64,000 nucleotides of DNA, taken from positions 3,825,928-3,889,927 of the forward strand of contig NZ_MDTQ01000001.1 in NCBI RefSeq assembly GCF_001709345.1. The letters are read 5' to 3'. Positions 1-9,533 of this stretch are shown piece after piece. The stretch is from Terasakiispira papahanaumokuakeensis. Its GTDB lineage: Bacteria; Pseudomonadota; Gammaproteobacteria; Pseudomonadales; Halomonadaceae. Below the pieces are notes generated by a model. The model was not told where the DNA came from, did no database searches, and saw only the letters and a program-made list of their open reading frames with translations. A program made the translations under genes and the position numbers. Position 1 is the stretch's first letter, and every line of letters begins with the position of its first letter.

Positions 1-531
1 GCGGCCATCGACAACTAACGCCGGTACACCGGTTACCTGGTAGCCACGCAACCGAGACATATCTTGTTTAAGCTGGGCATTCACCCCAAAACTATTGTAC
101 AAACTCTTCACTTTTGCAGGGTCGGCCCCGAATTGACTGAAGAATTCAGCGACTGAGTCGGCATCATTCAGGCGTTTTCCCTGCTGATGGATGGCATCAA
201 ACGTGGCCTGATGCGTTTTGCTCAATAAGCCCAGTGATTCTGCAATATAGTAGATTCGAGCGTGATGTTCCCAGGTATTGTTAAAAGCGGCCGGTAACCG
301 TTCAACGGCGACATCATCGGGTAATTTTTTAACCCAAGCTTCAAAAGAAGGCTCGAACTCATAGCAGTGTGGGCAGCCATACCAGAAAATTTCTGTGACT
401 TCGATTTTCCCAGGCGGGGCTTGAACCGGAACCGGGTCCGTCAATTCACGATAGTCTGCTGCATGAGCAATGCCCAGGCCCAGCACGAGTAGTGCCGCTG
501 CGCGGCGGAAAAAAGTAAGTACAGGTGTCAT
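1..531 (-). CDS. dsbA: Thiol:disulfide interchange protein DsbA (3' end cut by window)
   Basis: This is a periplasmic oxidoreductase that donates disulfide bonds to secreted proteins. The frame is open from an ATG at 529-531 through base 1 (177 codons), so the last few tens of residues lie outside the window. The N-terminus is a signal peptide with a basic start, a Leu/Ala/Gly-rich core and an Ala-His-Ala end. About 35 residues later comes the thioredoxin-fold active site Cys-Pro-His-Cys (in FWYGCPHCYEF). The cis-proline loop Gly-Val-Pro-Ala is near the cut end. An upstream ATG at 536 is closed by TGA after two codons, which fixes this start. It lies downstream of cytochrome c4 on the same strand, an arrangement also found in Pseudomonas. 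Confidence 0.93.
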   Translation of the reverse strand, partial: MTPVLTFFRRAAALLVLGLGIAHAADYRELTDPVPVQAPPGKIEVTEIFWYGCPHCYEFEPSFEAWVKKLPDDVAVERLPAAFNNTWEHHARIYYIAESLGLLSKTHQATFDAIHQQGKRLNDADSVAEFFSQFGADPAKVKSLYNSFGVNAQLKQDMSRLRGYQVTGVPALVVDGR

Positions 532-662
532 TCCATGTCCTCGTCTGACATCTCATTCGTGATAAATCGTCGGTCTATGCTGTCTTAAAGACCACACAGA
601 AGTCCAGATGTTCATATGTGAGTACTTCTGCCTTATGGACATGACGTAATGGTCATAACGTA

Positions 663-686
663 AAAGAGAGGCCGTAGCCTCTCTTT
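663..686 (-). terminator. Perfect 10-bp hairpin between cytochrome c4 and dsbA
   Basis: AAAGAGAGGC at 663-672 pairs perfectly with GCCTCTCTTT at 677-686 around a 4-nt loop. On the minus strand it lies after cytochrome c4, and the arm ends in four U residues. It is probably a Rho-independent terminator for that gene, although the U tract is short. Confidence 0.6.
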
Positions 687-696
687 GTCAGTAGCG

Positions 697-738
697 CTTT
701 GTCATTAACACTTTGTCATTAACACTTTGTGGTTAACG
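697..738. repeat. 14-bp tandem repeat, three copies
   Basis: CTTTGTCATTAACA occurs at 697-710 and 711-724. A third copy with three changes lies at 725-738. The array sits in the cytochrome c4/dsbA gap. The 9-mer CAGTAGCGC also occurs on both sides of it (689-697 and 745-753). Confidence 0.85.
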
Positions 739-769
739 CATTGCCAGTAGCGCCTTATCAGTAGTTAAC

Positions 770-801
770 CATGAGTCAGTGACTTTTCTCCCTGACTCAT
801 G
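770..801 (-). terminator. Inverted repeat just after cytochrome c4
   Basis: CATGAGTCAG (770-779) and CTGACTCATG (792-801) form a perfect 10-bp stem with a 12-nt loop, starting 17 bases after the cytochrome c4 stop. No U run follows on either strand. It may stabilise the 3' end of the mRNA or terminate weakly. Confidence 0.35.
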
Positions 802-818
802 ATCACATGCTGATAATA

Positions 819-1433
819 CTATTCGCTTTTGCCATGCAAGCCGGAAACAAAGTCTGCAACGGCTTCCATTTCACTGTCACTCATTTTATTGGCGATAATG
901 CGCATCATGTTATTCGGGTCATTGCTGCGCTCACCGCTGCGAAAGTTCTTCAGCTGAGTGACGGTGTAAGCCGGGTGTTGTCCAGAGAGCGCAGGGTAAG
1001 CGGCGGGTGCATTCCCTTGACCTGTCGGGGAGTGGCAAGCGGTGCAGGCCGGAATCCCTTTGGCCAGATCGCCTGCACGGTAAAGGTTGCGACCTTTTTC
1101 GGCCAGTGCCGGGTCAGCTTGGCCCAGGTTGGCCGGGAGCTGTGAAAAGTAAGCGGCAACGTCCAGTGCATCCTGATCACTGAAGTGATCTACCATGCCT
1201 GCCATTTGTGGCACGCTTCGAACACCATCGCGAATTTCACGAATTTGTTTGGCTAGATAGCTGGCGTTTTGGCCCGCTAGGTTAGGAAATGTCGGAGCAA
1301 TACCGACACCATTGCCACCATGACAGGCTGCACACACCTGTGCTTTTGCCTGCCCTGCATTAGGGTCGCCCGCCGCATGAGCCATAGCCACGGCGCCAAG
1401 AGAGATTGTCAGGCCTACCAAAAATTTCTTCAT
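819..1433 (-). CDS. Di-haem cytochrome c4
   Basis: A 204-residue periplasmic electron carrier that passes electrons toward terminal oxidases. A signal peptide (MKKFLVGLTI start, cleavage after Ala-His-Ala near residue 21) precedes two homologous c-type domains. Each has one haem-attachment motif: CAACH in the first domain and CTACH in the second. Distal Met ligands are likely in the Pro-Gln-Met-Ala and Asn-Asn-Met-Met segments. Length and duplicated architecture match the cytochrome c4 family. It is transcribed away from engB, and dsbA follows on the same strand. DsbA chemistry is relevant to cytochrome c assembly, but a functional link here is only inferred. Confidence 0.93.
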   Translation of the reverse strand: MKKFLVGLTISLGAVAMAHAAGDPNAGQAKAQVCAACHGGNGVGIAPTFPNLAGQNASYLAKQIREIRDGVRSVPQMAGMVDHFSDQDALDVAAYFSQLPANLGQADPALAEKGRNLYRAGDLAKGIPACTACHSPTGQGNAPAAYPALSGQHPAYTVTQLKNFRSGERSNDPNNMMRIIANKMSDSEMEAVADFVSGLHGKSE

Positions 1434-1735
1434 CGCTCATCCAGTCTCATTCTTTGCTAGTCGTTGAATGGCCGCTCTATCCTTAGCGGGCACTGCGCCT
1501 TAGCTGGTATTACGACGTTATCGATCTGTTGGATCGGGTCTGAAACCAGCCACGCGCCTATGAGCGTCGCTTCAGCGGACACACGGTGATACACTTATTG
1601 ATATCTGAGGATCAATTCAGTGGGCTTTATCTTGCCCTGTATTGAATTACCCTAGAAATTTTCGGGCATTATATCCACCCCCTTCGGGAACTGGAATGCT
1701 GCCACCCTTTCCCTTCGGCGCTAGATTCATCCCCT
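1434..1735. promoter_or_regulatory. Divergent promoter region, cytochrome c4 / engB
   Basis: About 300 bases without a credible ORF between two divergently transcribed genes. It must carry both promoters, but I see no box that clearly matches a consensus. No Spot 42-like hairpin or terminator was evident, although that sRNA locus neighbours engB in enterobacteria. Confidence 0.4.
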
Positions 1736-2524
1736 ATGTCTCAGGTCAAAAAATCTTCCAAAAAAGCTGCGTCTTCTAACAAAACCCGTCAGCCCGAAAA
1801 GGTCAATGATCGAGGTCAAGCTAAGTTGCAATCGCGCTTACCTTTTCGTCAGGCGGATTACTTGAAAAGTGCACCTGGCTTAGCTCAGTGCCCGCCAGAT
1901 ATTGGCCGAGAAGTGGCATTTGCGGGCCGTTCCAATGCCGGAAAGTCCAGTGCTTTGAACACCTTGACGCATAAAAGTCTGGCCCGTACCAGTAAAACGC
2001 CTGGGCGGACGCAGTTGATTAATTTTTTCAGTTTGGGTGAGCAGACCCGACTGGTCGACTTACCCGGTTATGGCTTTGCCAAAGTACCCGAGAAAATGCG
2101 CCAGGAATGGGGGCGCCACATGGGTGACTATATCATGCGGCGTCAGTCTCTGGTGGGGCTGGTGGTGGTGATGGATATGCGTCATCCACTGACCGAGTTC
2201 GATCAAATGATGATTGATGCGGCGTTAGCCCGTGATCTACCTGTGCATTTGCTTTTGACTAAAGCCGATAAGCTCAAGCGTGGTCCTGCCAAGGCGCAGT
2301 TGCTCAAGGTGCGCCGAGAGCTCCGAGAAGTGGGCGTTGAGGTGACGGCGCAGTTATTCTCAGCGCTGAAGCAAGAAGGCGTACAGGAAGCCTGGCGCCA
2401 GCTGGAGTCTTGGTTGTTAGAGGATGACGTTGATGCTGAAACCTCGGTTGCGGAGGCGGAACGCGATTCATCGCAGAATGAGAGCTCAGCGGTGACAGGC
2501 GCCATTGAGATTAAGCGGGGCTAA
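1736..2524 (+). CDS. engB: Ribosome biogenesis GTP-binding protein YsxC/EngB
   Basis: A TRAFAC-class GTPase needed for late large-subunit ribosome assembly. G1 is GRSNAGKSS, the G3-equivalent is DLPGYGF, G4 is TKAD and G5 is around SALK. At 262 residues it is longer than the roughly 200-210 usual for the family. The extra length is a Lys/Ser-rich N-terminal tail (about 35 residues) and an acidic, Ser/Glu-rich C-terminal tail, both probably disordered. The coding end overlaps the convergent HAD gene by 14 nt. The start is the first ATG in frame, and the basic tail cannot be excluded as an upstream-start artefact. Confidence 0.93.
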   Translation: MSQVKKSSKKAASSNKTRQPEKVNDRGQAKLQSRLPFRQADYLKSAPGLAQCPPDIGREVAFAGRSNAGKSSALNTLTHKSLARTSKTPGRTQLINFFSLGEQTRLVDLPGYGFAKVPEKMRQEWGRHMGDYIMRRQSLVGLVVVMDMRHPLTEFDQMMIDAALARDLPVHLLLTKADKLKRGPAKAQLLKVRRELREVGVEVTAQLFSALKQEGVQEAWRQLESWLLEDDVDAETSVAEAERDSSQNESSAVTGAIEIKRG

Positions 2525-3206
2525 GCAGTTGTTCTGCTAACTGATGTAAGTCCTCACAGGCCCAGGTGGCTTGATGGGGCACTGTGGCATCGGCGTCACG
2601 ATAAATCCAGGCGGTCATCAGGCCACAATTGGCGGCGGACTCAATATCATGTTGTAAGTGATCGCCAACATAGAGTACGGCTTCTGGGGGAAGGTGGTGT
2701 TCGGCCAGGGCTCGACGAAAAAACTCTGGGTCCGGCTTCGCTGCGCCTAACACTTCCGCTCGGGTGATATGACTGAAGTGATGGGCTAGCCCAATAGTGC
2801 TTAAGTCGGCGTTACCGTTCGACCAAGCGGCCAAGGGGAAGTGCTGGCCGAGGCGTTTGAGAGCCTTCTCGGTATCGGTAAATGGCGTCACCCTTTGGCG
2901 CGCCTGCCAAAATTGTTGGAAAACTTGATCGGCCAGTTGTTGGCGGTCGGCTTCGTTGTCTACCCATGGTGTGAGCAGCTGAACAATACTCTCTCGGCGT
3001 AAATCAGAGATTCGACGGTAGTAGCTCGGATCGGCTTCGAGTAAGGCCAGTCGCGGTGCCGACATCTCGGCTTGTGAGAGATGCTCGGATAATGCCGGAA
3101 CTCGCTCACATAGCGCCCGATACTGTGCGGCTTCAGCCGCTTGCATGACATCCCGATTGGGCCAGAGGGTGTCATCTAAATCAAAGGCGATTAACTGGGG
3201 TCGCAT
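2511..3206 (-). CDS. HAD-family phosphatase (YigB-like)
   Basis: A 231-residue haloacid dehalogenase-like hydrolase. Motif I is FDLDDTLW near residue 10, where the first Asp is the nucleophile. Motif II is around AAWSNGN, the Lys is in [10 protein letters not shown], and motif III is VGDHLQHD. A helical cap lies between motifs I and II. Its place immediately after xerC matches enterobacterial yigB, which hydrolyses FMN and other phosphates. The substrate here is inferred only from that position and the motifs. The start is ATG 3204-3206 behind a good AGGAG. It overlaps the xerC 3' end by 16 nt, so translational coupling is likely. Confidence 0.82.
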   Translation of the reverse strand: MRPQLIAFDLDDTLWPNRDVMQAAEAAQYRALCERVPALSEHLSQAEMSAPRLALLEADPSYYRRISDLRRESIVQLLTPWVDNEADRQQLADQVFQQFWQARQRVTPFTDTEKALKRLGQHFPLAAWSNGNADLSTIGLAHHFSHITRAEVLGAAKPDPEFFRRALAEHHLPPEAVLYVGDHLQHDIESAANCGLMTAWIYRDADATVPHQATWACEDLHQLAEQLLSPA

Positions 3207-4105
3207 GGGTCTTCTCCTGTCACTAATGGGCTGTGCTCGTCCCGATGAGCCCGGGGATGGGCTTGATCGTAGACTCGCGCTAAGTGTTGGAAGTCCAGTG
3301 CCGTATAGACTTGGGTAGAGCTTAGACTGGCATGCCCCAGGAGTTCTTGAACACCGCGCAAATCGCCGCTCGAAGCCAGTAGGTGGCTGGCAAAAGCATG
3401 GCGTAACCGGTGGGGGTGTAAGTGTTCTGGCAATCCTCGCTCAATCGCCAATTGCTGCAGTTGACGCCGTGCTGTTCGGGGGTTAAGGCGTCGTCCCTGT
3501 TGACCAAGAAATAATGCGTTTTCTTCAGCATCGCGACACCATAGGGCGCGACATTGATACCAAGCGGTCATCGCGGTTTGACAGCGTCGGCCGATGGGGA
3601 CTTGTCGCTGGCGCTGACCCTTGCCCTGCACGATGAGTCGGTCTCGGCCAGGGTGCCAATCACTGGTGTTGAGTGCAATCAGCTCTCCGAGGCGCAGGCC
3701 GCTGCCATAGAGGAGTTCCAGTAATGCTTGGTCACGGCTTTGTTGGGGGTCGTCAGGATCCCAGGGGGCATCTAAGAAGGCCTGCAAACGCTCAATATCG
3801 ATAGAGCGTGGCAGTAGGCGTGGTGCTTTAGGCGCTCTTAAATGCAAGCTTGGGTCTTGCTCAATCACTCCGGTCTGGACTAAATATTGACAGAAGCGGC
3901 GGATTGCAATGCGGAGTCTTTGTAAGCTGCGCGGGGCGAGGCCTGCCTTGTGGCGCTGGGCTAAAAACTGTTGTAACTCTGTCGCCGTAGGGGCCGCCTT
4001 GAGCTGCTGCACCAACGGCGTTAAATCTCGACGATAAGCGGCCAGTGTATGCGGTGAATAGGCACTGGCCTGAGCGTCGAGAAACTGCGCCAAGTGCTCA
4101 GCCAT
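3191..4105 (-). CDS. xerC: Site-specific tyrosine recombinase XerC
   Basis: It resolves chromosome dimers with XerD at the dif site. The N-terminal SAM-like DNA-binding domain begins with the typical SPHTLAAYRRDL. The catalytic C-terminal domain has Arg in GLRLGEL, His-x-x-Arg in HPHRLRHAFA, Gly-His in LLGHASLSSTQVY and the Tyr nucleophile in QVYTALD. I chose ATG 4103-4105 (304 residues), because the family starts close to this point and it lies just after the DUF484 stop. A longer frame extends to 4177, but its extra 24 residues overlap DUF484 and look non-native. It sits in the lysA-dapF-DUF484-xerC-HAD block. Confidence 0.92.
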   Translation of the reverse strand: MAEHLAQFLDAQASAYSPHTLAAYRRDLTPLVQQLKAAPTATELQQFLAQRHKAGLAPRSLQRLRIAIRRFCQYLVQTGVIEQDPSLHLRAPKAPRLLPRSIDIERLQAFLDAPWDPDDPQQSRDQALLELLYGSGLRLGELIALNTSDWHPGRDRLIVQGKGQRQRQVPIGRRCQTAMTAWYQCRALWCRDAEENALFLGQQGRRLNPRTARRQLQQLAIERGLPEHLHPHRLRHAFASHLLASSGDLRGVQELLGHASLSSTQVYTALDFQHLARVYDQAHPRAHRDEHSPLVTGEDPCDPS

Positions 4106-4109
4106 AGAC

Positions 4110-4796
4110 TCAGCGATGTCGACCTTCCTGTTGCCGATAAAGCAACCGGTGGATGATATGGCCGAGATACTCGACAAACAGCGTATCTTGTTGATGATTG
4201 AACTGGTGCGGTCGTGGATGCGCCAAAATCAGCATGCCCAAAGCCGGTTCGCCCAATCGACACATTAAGGCGGATCCGCCTGCCAATTGGGTCATGTCTA
4301 ACAGGGGCGCATTGAATTCATCCAGTGCGATACTGCTGGCTTCGTTGGTGCCAAGCAGTGCCAGTTGAGCGCCCGCGCTACGTTCATCTAGTTGCGGGAG
4401 CCCTGGAATCGGCTGATAAGTGAACAGCCGAGTTTCGGGAATTCTGAAGTCATCCCGGAGCGAAGCCTGCAAGGCTTGGAACAGTTCACACGGATCAGGG
4501 GTATCCAGCAAGGCCAGTACCAGGCGCTCAACCCGACGCAAACGATGTTCGTTGTCTCGTGCCGTATTGAGCAGCTGGCGATACTGTTTGCGCTGTTCAG
4601 CCTGCTCCTGACGCAACAGGCGGAGTTGATACAGCAGCAGCGATTCAGCATCTCCGCAGGGGTGATCCAGCTGCATTTCTGCCAGCAGACTTTCCCGGCC
4701 TTTAAAAAACGCGGGGTGCTCGGTCAGCCAGGCTTCAACGGCTTCAGCCGTTAGCCATGCGGGTGCTGAATGAGCAGAAGTTTGTGAGTCACTCAT
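4110..4796 (-). CDS. DUF484 family protein
   Basis: A 228-residue cytoplasmic protein of the DUF484 (YigA-like) family, a GAF-like domain with a coiled-coil front. The N-terminus WLTEHPAFF is characteristic. A Gln/Arg/Leu-rich helix at about residues 50-85 predicts a coiled coil. The molecular role is not established, but the gene is nearly always found between dapF and xerC, as here. It starts 8 nt after the dapF stop and ends 4 nt before the xerC start, so it is surely cotranscribed. Confidence 0.85.
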   Translation of the reverse strand: MSDSQTSAHSAPAWLTAEAVEAWLTEHPAFFKGRESLLAEMQLDHPCGDAESLLLYQLRLLRQEQAEQRKQYRQLLNTARDNEHRLRRVERLVLALLDTPDPCELFQALQASLRDDFRIPETRLFTYQPIPGLPQLDERSAGAQLALLGTNEASSIALDEFNAPLLDMTQLAGGSALMCRLGEPALGMLILAHPRPHQFNHQQDTLFVEYLGHIIHRLLYRQQEGRHR

Positions 4797-4804
4797 AAGT
4801 TTTC

Positions 4805-5635
4805 TCAGATCAGAATCTGACCATCAAAGACGCGAACAGCTGGGCCTGTCATCATGACTGGGTGGCCTGGGCCAGCCCACTCAATCTCCAATGTGCCGCC
4901 ACGTAAGTGTAGGGTTACCGTTGTATCAAACCAGTTGCGCAATACCCCTGAGACCATCGCCGCGCAAGCGCCGGTGCCGCAAGCGAGAGTTTCTCCGCTA
5001 CCTCGCTCAAAGACTCTAAGTCGGCCTTCGGTACGACTGATCACTTCCAAAAAGCCAACATTCACGCCTTGGGGAAAGTCTGGGTGATGCTCAATTTTGG
5101 GCCCCAACGCTGTGACCGGTGCTTGATCGACAGCCTCAACGGCTAACACCGCATGAGGATTGCCCATAGAGACAGCACCAATGTCATAGTGCTGACCGTC
5201 CACTATCAGGGGGTAGGTCGTGGCTTTTTCATTGGCGTGAAATGGAATCTCACTCGGTTGCAGCCGAGGTGCCCCCATATTGACGGTGACACGCTGATCA
5301 TCCAGCGCATGCAGCAGTAACGGGCCGCCAGCAGTTTGAACCCGTATCTCCCGCTTGATGGTCAGTTTTTTATCACGGACAAAGCGAGCGAAACAACGGG
5401 CGCCATTACCGCAGTTTTCTACTTCGGAGCCATCTGCATTGTAGATCCGATAACGGAAGTCCGCATCCGGTTCGGTCGGGGCTTCAACCAGTAATAGCTG
5501 GTCAAAACCGATCCCGAAATGACGATCTGCCAGCTGTTTAACCTGTTCGGGTTTGAAGCGAGCCCGTTGGCTGATGAGGTCAACGACCATAAAGTCATTG
5601 CCTAATCCATGCATTTTTGTGAAGTGCAGCAACAT
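4805..5635 (-). CDS. dapF: Diaminopimelate epimerase
   Basis: Interconverts LL- and meso-diaminopimelate, the step before lysine and a peptidoglycan building block. It is PLP-independent with two catalytic cysteines. The first is in [16 protein letters not shown] and the second in [13 protein letters not shown], both fully conserved here. At 276 residues it matches the family, and the N-terminal [13 protein letters not shown] is canonical. It follows lysA with a gap of about 100 bases that holds a tandem repeat. Together with lysA it covers the last two steps of lysine synthesis. Confidence 0.97.
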   Translation of the reverse strand: MLLHFTKMHGLGNDFMVVDLISQRARFKPEQVKQLADRHFGIGFDQLLLVEAPTEPDADFRYRIYNADGSEVENCGNGARCFARFVRDKKLTIKREIRVQTAGGPLLLHALDDQRVTVNMGAPRLQPSEIPFHANEKATTYPLIVDGQHYDIGAVSMGNPHAVLAVEAVDQAPVTALGPKIEHHPDFPQGVNVGFLEVISRTEGRLRVFERGSGETLACGTGACAAMVSGVLRNWFDTTVTLHLRGGTLEIEWAGPGHPVMMTGPAVRVFDGQILI

Positions 5636-5701
5636 GAGTGTCTTATCACGCCTTTTCTGCGGTTAACCCGACGATGACTTAAACCCGCTGGAATTCGAAG
5701 C

Positions 5702-5735
5702 CCGTTTGGGTTTGAACCCCGTTTTGGTTTGAACC
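5702..5735. repeat. 17-bp tandem duplication between lysA and dapF
   Basis: CCGTTTGGGTTTGAACC at 5702-5718 is followed directly by CCGTTTTGGTTTGAACC at 5719-5735 (16 of 17 identical). Confidence 0.85.
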
Positions 5736-5739
5736 CTTT

Positions 5740-6996
5740 TTAGCCTGAAATTGGCAACGGAAATTCGCCTGCCATCTGCTGTTCATAAGTTTCACGCTGA
5801 CGGACCAGATAACGGCGATCACCCGCAACCATGACTTCTGCTGCGCGATTACGGCTATTGTAATTAGATGACATGACAAATCCATAAGCCCCGGCTGAGC
5901 GCACTGCTAATAAATCACCTGGCGCCAGTGCCAGTTCTCGGTGCTTACCGATAAAGTCACCCGTTTCACAGATGGGACCGACAATGTCATAAGTCCGTGT
6001 CGGCGTTTCATCGCGAGGCTGTACCGGGATAATGTTTTGCCAGGCATCGTATAGTGCGGGGCGAATCAGATCATTCATCGCCGCATCGACGATCGCAAAG
6101 TCTTTTTCTTCTCCGGGTTTTAGAAACTCAACCCGAGTCACCAGTATTCCTGCATTCGCCGCAATTGATCGTCCTGGCTCCATCAGCAGTTCCAATGATC
6201 GATTTGCCAGGCGGTCGCGAATCGCTTTGACATAGTCGGCAGGGAGCGGAGGTGTTTCATCATGATATTGAACCCCTAGCCCGCCGCCCAAGTCGAGGTG
6301 GTGAATCTGGATACCGGCCTCACCCAGTTGGTCAATCAGGACTAACAGTCGATCCATTGCATCTAGAAAGGGGGGCAAAGAGGTGATCTGTGAGCCGATA
6401 TGGCAGTCAACGCCAATGATATCGAGATGGTTCAGGCTGGCGGCATGTTGATAGACCTCAACCGCTTGATCAAATGCGATGCCAAATTTGTTGGCTTTGA
6501 GCCCGGTCGAGATATAAGGGTGTGTTTGCGGGTCAACATCAGGGTTGACGCGTAACGAAATCGGCGCCCGAACGCCCAGCTCTTCCGCCACTCGATCCAG
6601 TCGTTCCAGCTCTGGAATGGACTCGACATTGAAGCACTTGATACCGACTTCCAGTGCCCGACGTATTTCATGGGGTTGTTTGCCCACGCCGGAGAAAACG
6701 ATGCGGGCTGGGTCGCCACCGGCGGCCAGCGCTCGCTCTAGCTCACCGCCAGAGACAATATCAAAACCTGCGCCGAGACGAGCCAATACACTGAGCACTG
6801 CGAGGTTGCTATTAGCTTTGACGGCGTAGCAGATCAGATGAGGCTGCTCCTTTAACGGTTCGTCATACGCTCGAAAGTGACGCTCCAGCGTGGCTCGGGA
6901 ATAAACATATAAAGGTGTCCCAAACTGTTCAGCCAGTTCGGCGACTGGCACATCTTCAGCCAGTAACTGGCCATCATGGTAATTGAAGTAGTCCAT
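5740..6996 (-). CDS. lysA: Diaminopimelate decarboxylase
   Basis: PLP-dependent fold-type III enzyme converting meso-diaminopimelate to L-lysine. The Schiff-base lysine is Lys60 in CYAVKANSN. The phosphate-binding glycine run is HHLDLGGGLG, the EPGR motif is LLMEPGRSI, and the C-terminal substrate region has GPICETGDF and YGFVMSSNYNSR. Length (418) is normal. It starts 29 nt downstream of lptM, forming an lptM-lysA-dapF operon. Confidence 0.97.
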   Translation of the reverse strand: MDYFNYHDGQLLAEDVPVAELAEQFGTPLYVYSRATLERHFRAYDEPLKEQPHLICYAVKANSNLAVLSVLARLGAGFDIVSGGELERALAAGGDPARIVFSGVGKQPHEIRRALEVGIKCFNVESIPELERLDRVAEELGVRAPISLRVNPDVDPQTHPYISTGLKANKFGIAFDQAVEVYQHAASLNHLDIIGVDCHIGSQITSLPPFLDAMDRLLVLIDQLGEAGIQIHHLDLGGGLGVQYHDETPPLPADYVKAIRDRLANRSLELLMEPGRSIAANAGILVTRVEFLKPGEEKDFAIVDAAMNDLIRPALYDAWQNIIPVQPRDETPTRTYDIVGPICETGDFIGKHRELALAPGDLLAVRSAGAYGFVMSSNYNSRNRAAEVMVAGDRRYLVRQRETYEQQMAGEFPLPISG

Positions 6997-7025
6997 GCTG
7001 GGTTCCGTTTAAGCTAGCGGTGTTT

Positions 7026-7148
7026 TTATGAAGAATGGGCGTGCGCAGTGCTGGTCAAAGGGGCGGGTGACGGCATATAGAGGGGGCCCTTTTGACCGCA
7101 GCCGCTGATCGCGAACAGCATTAATAACAGTAAAGGCAGTATGCGCAT
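7026..7148 (-). CDS. lptM: Small lipoprotein LptM (YifL/LppL-like)
   Basis: A 40-residue ORF reading MRILPLLLLMLFAISGCGQ at its start. It has a short hydrophobic signal, the lipobox Ile-Ser-Gly-Cys with Cys17 as the lipidation site, then the family signature CGQKGPLYMP. LptM homologues in enterobacteria help oxidative maturation of the LptD outer-membrane translocon. That role is family knowledge, not shown here. Its position directly before lysA-dapF is the conserved one. The ORF runs ATG 7146-7148 to TAA 7026-7028. A longer overlapping ORF in another frame (7009-7212) has no such features and is a shadow. Confidence 0.9.
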   Translation of the reverse strand: MRILPLLLLMLFAISGCGQKGPLYMPSPAPLTSTAHAHSS

Positions 7149-7365
7149 GCAGGTCTCTCAGCGTTGTCTCAACTTTGAGGTGTTTGATGGCCTCGAAGGT
7201 TTCGGTGATCAATACGTTGCCCCAAAGCCAAGATTTCCATCATACCTGCTGAGCGGGCGATAACTAAAGTCTTACGATGCACTAAACCAGTTTGCGGCGC
7301 ATTAAAGTGCGTGATCACAAATGTTTAGGCTATATCGTTTTTTTTATGAGACCGCCTGTTTTCGC

Positions 7366-7408
7366 GCTCCAGCATTCAGGCCGTCGCTTGGGGCTTGAAT
7401 GTTGGAGC
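7366..7408. other. Long imperfect hairpin just after argH
   Basis: A 17-base arm (7366-7382) faces a matching arm (7392-7408) across a 9-nt loop. Fifteen positions pair normally and two are G-U wobbles, but only in plus-strand RNA. In argH mRNA (minus strand) the same two become A-C mismatches. No U tract follows on the minus strand, and an eight-T run lies at 7338-7345 on the plus strand. It may end or protect the argH message. Confidence 0.45.
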
Positions 7409-7422
7409 ACGACCTCTCTGCT

Positions 7423-8814
7423 TTAACGTGCAGCGATCAGGGCTTTGGCCGTTTGTGCCGCCGCACGAACTTGTGCAGGGGCGGTGCCACCAATATGGTC
7501 ACGCGCAGCAACAGAACCTTCCAGGGTGAGTACGTCGAAGACATCAGCGGCAATGACATCAGAGAATTGCTGTAGTTCCGCCAGCGTCATTTCTGAGAGG
7601 TCTCGCCCTTGCTCAACGCCAAATCCAACCGCTTTACCGACAACCTCATGGGCGTCGCGGAAAGGAACGCCGCTGCGCACCAAGTAATCCGCTAAGTCGG
7701 TTGCGGTGGAAAATCCTCGGCGAGCGGCTTCAAACATTTGCTCGCGCTTGGGCTCGATGGCCGGGATCATATCGGCAAAAGCCTTAAGGCAACCTTTGAG
7801 GGTATCAATAGTATCAAACAGCGGCTCTTTATCTTCCTGATTATCTTTGTTGTAAGCCAGCGGTTGAGACTTCATCAGAGTGAGCAAACTGATCAGGTGG
7901 CCATAAACCCGTCCGGACTTACCGCGAACCAGTTCGGGGACATCGGGATTTTTCTTTTGCGGCATGATCGAGCTGCCTGTGCAGAAACGATCCGGCAAAT
8001 GAATAAAGTCAAATTGGGCACTCGTCCACAACACCAGCTCTTCACTCATGCGTGACATATGCATCAGGATTAAGCTGGCGAGGCTGCAGAATTCAATCGC
8101 AAAGTCGCGATCAGACACAGAGTCCAGCGAGTTAGTGCTTGGACGATCAAAGCCCAGTAGCTCGGCGGTGTAAGCACGATCAATAGGATAAGTCGTGCCT
8201 GCCAGTGCGGCGGCCCCAAGAGGCATGATGTTAACGCGCTTACGACAATCCTGAAGACGTTCATAATCACGTTGGAGCATTTCGTTCCAAGCCAGCAGAT
8301 GATGGCCGAAGGTCACGGGTTGAGCCGTTTGCAGATGTGTAAAGCCGGGCATGATGGTGTCCGCTTCACGTTCTGCAAGCTCAATGGTGCCACGCTGGAG
8401 GCGGCTGAGCTCCTCGCTGAGCGTGTCGATTTCATCCCGTAGGTAAAGGCGGACATCGGTGGCCACTTGGTCATTACGCGACCGACCGGTATGCAGCTTT
8501 TTCCCGGTGATGCCGATTTTGGCCGTCAGCCGAGCCTCGATGTTCATGTGAACATCTTCCAACGAGACGGACCAATCGAACTCACCACGTTCGATTTCGC
8601 CGTGAATTTCGTTCAGCCCTTGGATGATGGCATCACGTTCGTCCTCGGTGAGCACCCCGACACGCGCCAGCATGGTGGCGTGGGCGATTGAGCCCTGGAT
8701 ATCGTGGTGATAAAGGCGCTGATCGAAGGTCACTGAGGCGGTGAAGCGCTCAACGAAGGCATCGGTGGCTTCACTGAAGCGGCCGCCCCAAGGTTTATCA
8801 GTTTGCTGGCTCAT
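7423..8814 (-). CDS. argH: Argininosuccinate lyase
   Basis: Last step of arginine synthesis: argininosuccinate to arginine plus fumarate. Fumarase/aspartase superfamily signature [12 protein letters not shown] is at about residue 280 on the flexible catalytic loop. The N-terminal WGGRF, the substrate segment HTGRSRNDQ and [10 protein letters not shown] are all present. It has 463 residues, as usual. It lies upstream of lptM on the same strand with about 270 bases between, so separate transcription is likely. Confidence 0.97.
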   Translation of the reverse strand: MSQQTDKPWGGRFSEATDAFVERFTASVTFDQRLYHHDIQGSIAHATMLARVGVLTEDERDAIIQGLNEIHGEIERGEFDWSVSLEDVHMNIEARLTAKIGITGKKLHTGRSRNDQVATDVRLYLRDEIDTLSEELSRLQRGTIELAEREADTIMPGFTHLQTAQPVTFGHHLLAWNEMLQRDYERLQDCRKRVNIMPLGAAALAGTTYPIDRAYTAELLGFDRPSTNSLDSVSDRDFAIEFCSLASLILMHMSRMSEELVLWTSAQFDFIHLPDRFCTGSSIMPQKKNPDVPELVRGKSGRVYGHLISLLTLMKSQPLAYNKDNQEDKEPLFDTIDTLKGCLKAFADMIPAIEPKREQMFEAARRGFSTATDLADYLVRSGVPFRDAHEVVGKAVGFGVEQGRDLSEMTLAELQQFSDVIAADVFDVLTLEGSVAARDHIGGTAPAQVRAAAQTAKALIAAR

Positions 8815-8882
8815 GTTGTGCTGAATCTCCGTGTGTCCAGTCGTCGTTATTCAGCGAGTTTACCAGAGCCTGGGCTCAGACG

Positions 8883-9533
8883 TTAACGGGCATGACGTTC
8901 AACTTCTGATTGTCGATGATAGCGCCCCACGACTGAAGCAAGGCTGACAAAAGCCAAGAGCGACCAGAGCACTTGATGCCAAGGCAAGAGATAAAGCCCT
9001 AAAGCGATCACTGACATATCGGTGCAGAGTAAAGTGCGGCCTGGATGCAGCCCCCATTGTTTCTCCAACCAAGCGGCCAGGATGTTAAAGCCCCCTAGTG
9101 AGGCCTGCCGACGAAATAAGATGACCAGCCCCAAACCAATTAACAGGCCCGCAACAGGTGCCGCCAGCAGGGGGTGAATTTCACTGAGCGTGAGGCCTAA
9201 CCCCAGTGTTTCAGCAATGACTGATAACAACGTAATACAAATAAATGTTCTGAAGCTGTAAGCCCACCCCATACGCTGTATGGCTAAGGCATAGAAAGGG
9301 AGGTTGATGACAAAGAAGATCAAGCCAAAATTCCAGCCGCTGGCATGATTCAGCAGTAGGCTGATGCCCGCCGTGCCGCTGACCATAAGACCTGCGCTTT
9401 TTAAAAGCTGCACGCCCAGTGCAACCAATAATGAACCTTCAAGCAGGGGCAGCCAGGCTTCGAGTCGATGGCGCAGCCCGAGTCGTGATGATGGCCGTTC
9501 CTGGATGGCGCGAGCCGTTACAGAGGTGTTCAT
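8883..9533 (-). CDS. YitT-family membrane protein
   Basis: A 216-residue integral membrane protein with five or six predicted helices. The YitT/DUF161 hallmark is the first-helix segment ending in VSGTAGISLLLNH, followed by GWNFGLIFFVINLPFY. The C-terminal cytoplasmic DUF2179 domain found in some members is absent, so this is the short form. Function is unknown, and a transport role is often assumed. I chose ATG 9531-9533, because AAGGAG lies six bases before it. A GTG at 9548 is possible but has no such site. Confidence 0.82.
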   Translation of the reverse strand: MNTSVTARAIQERPSSRLGLRHRLEAWLPLLEGSLLVALGVQLLKSAGLMVSGTAGISLLLNHASGWNFGLIFFVINLPFYALAIQRMGWAYSFRTFICITLLSVIAETLGLGLTLSEIHPLLAAPVAGLLIGLGLVILFRRQASLGGFNILAAWLEKQWGLHPGRTLLCTDMSVIALGLYLLPWHQVLWSLLAFVSLASVVGRYHRQSEVERHAR

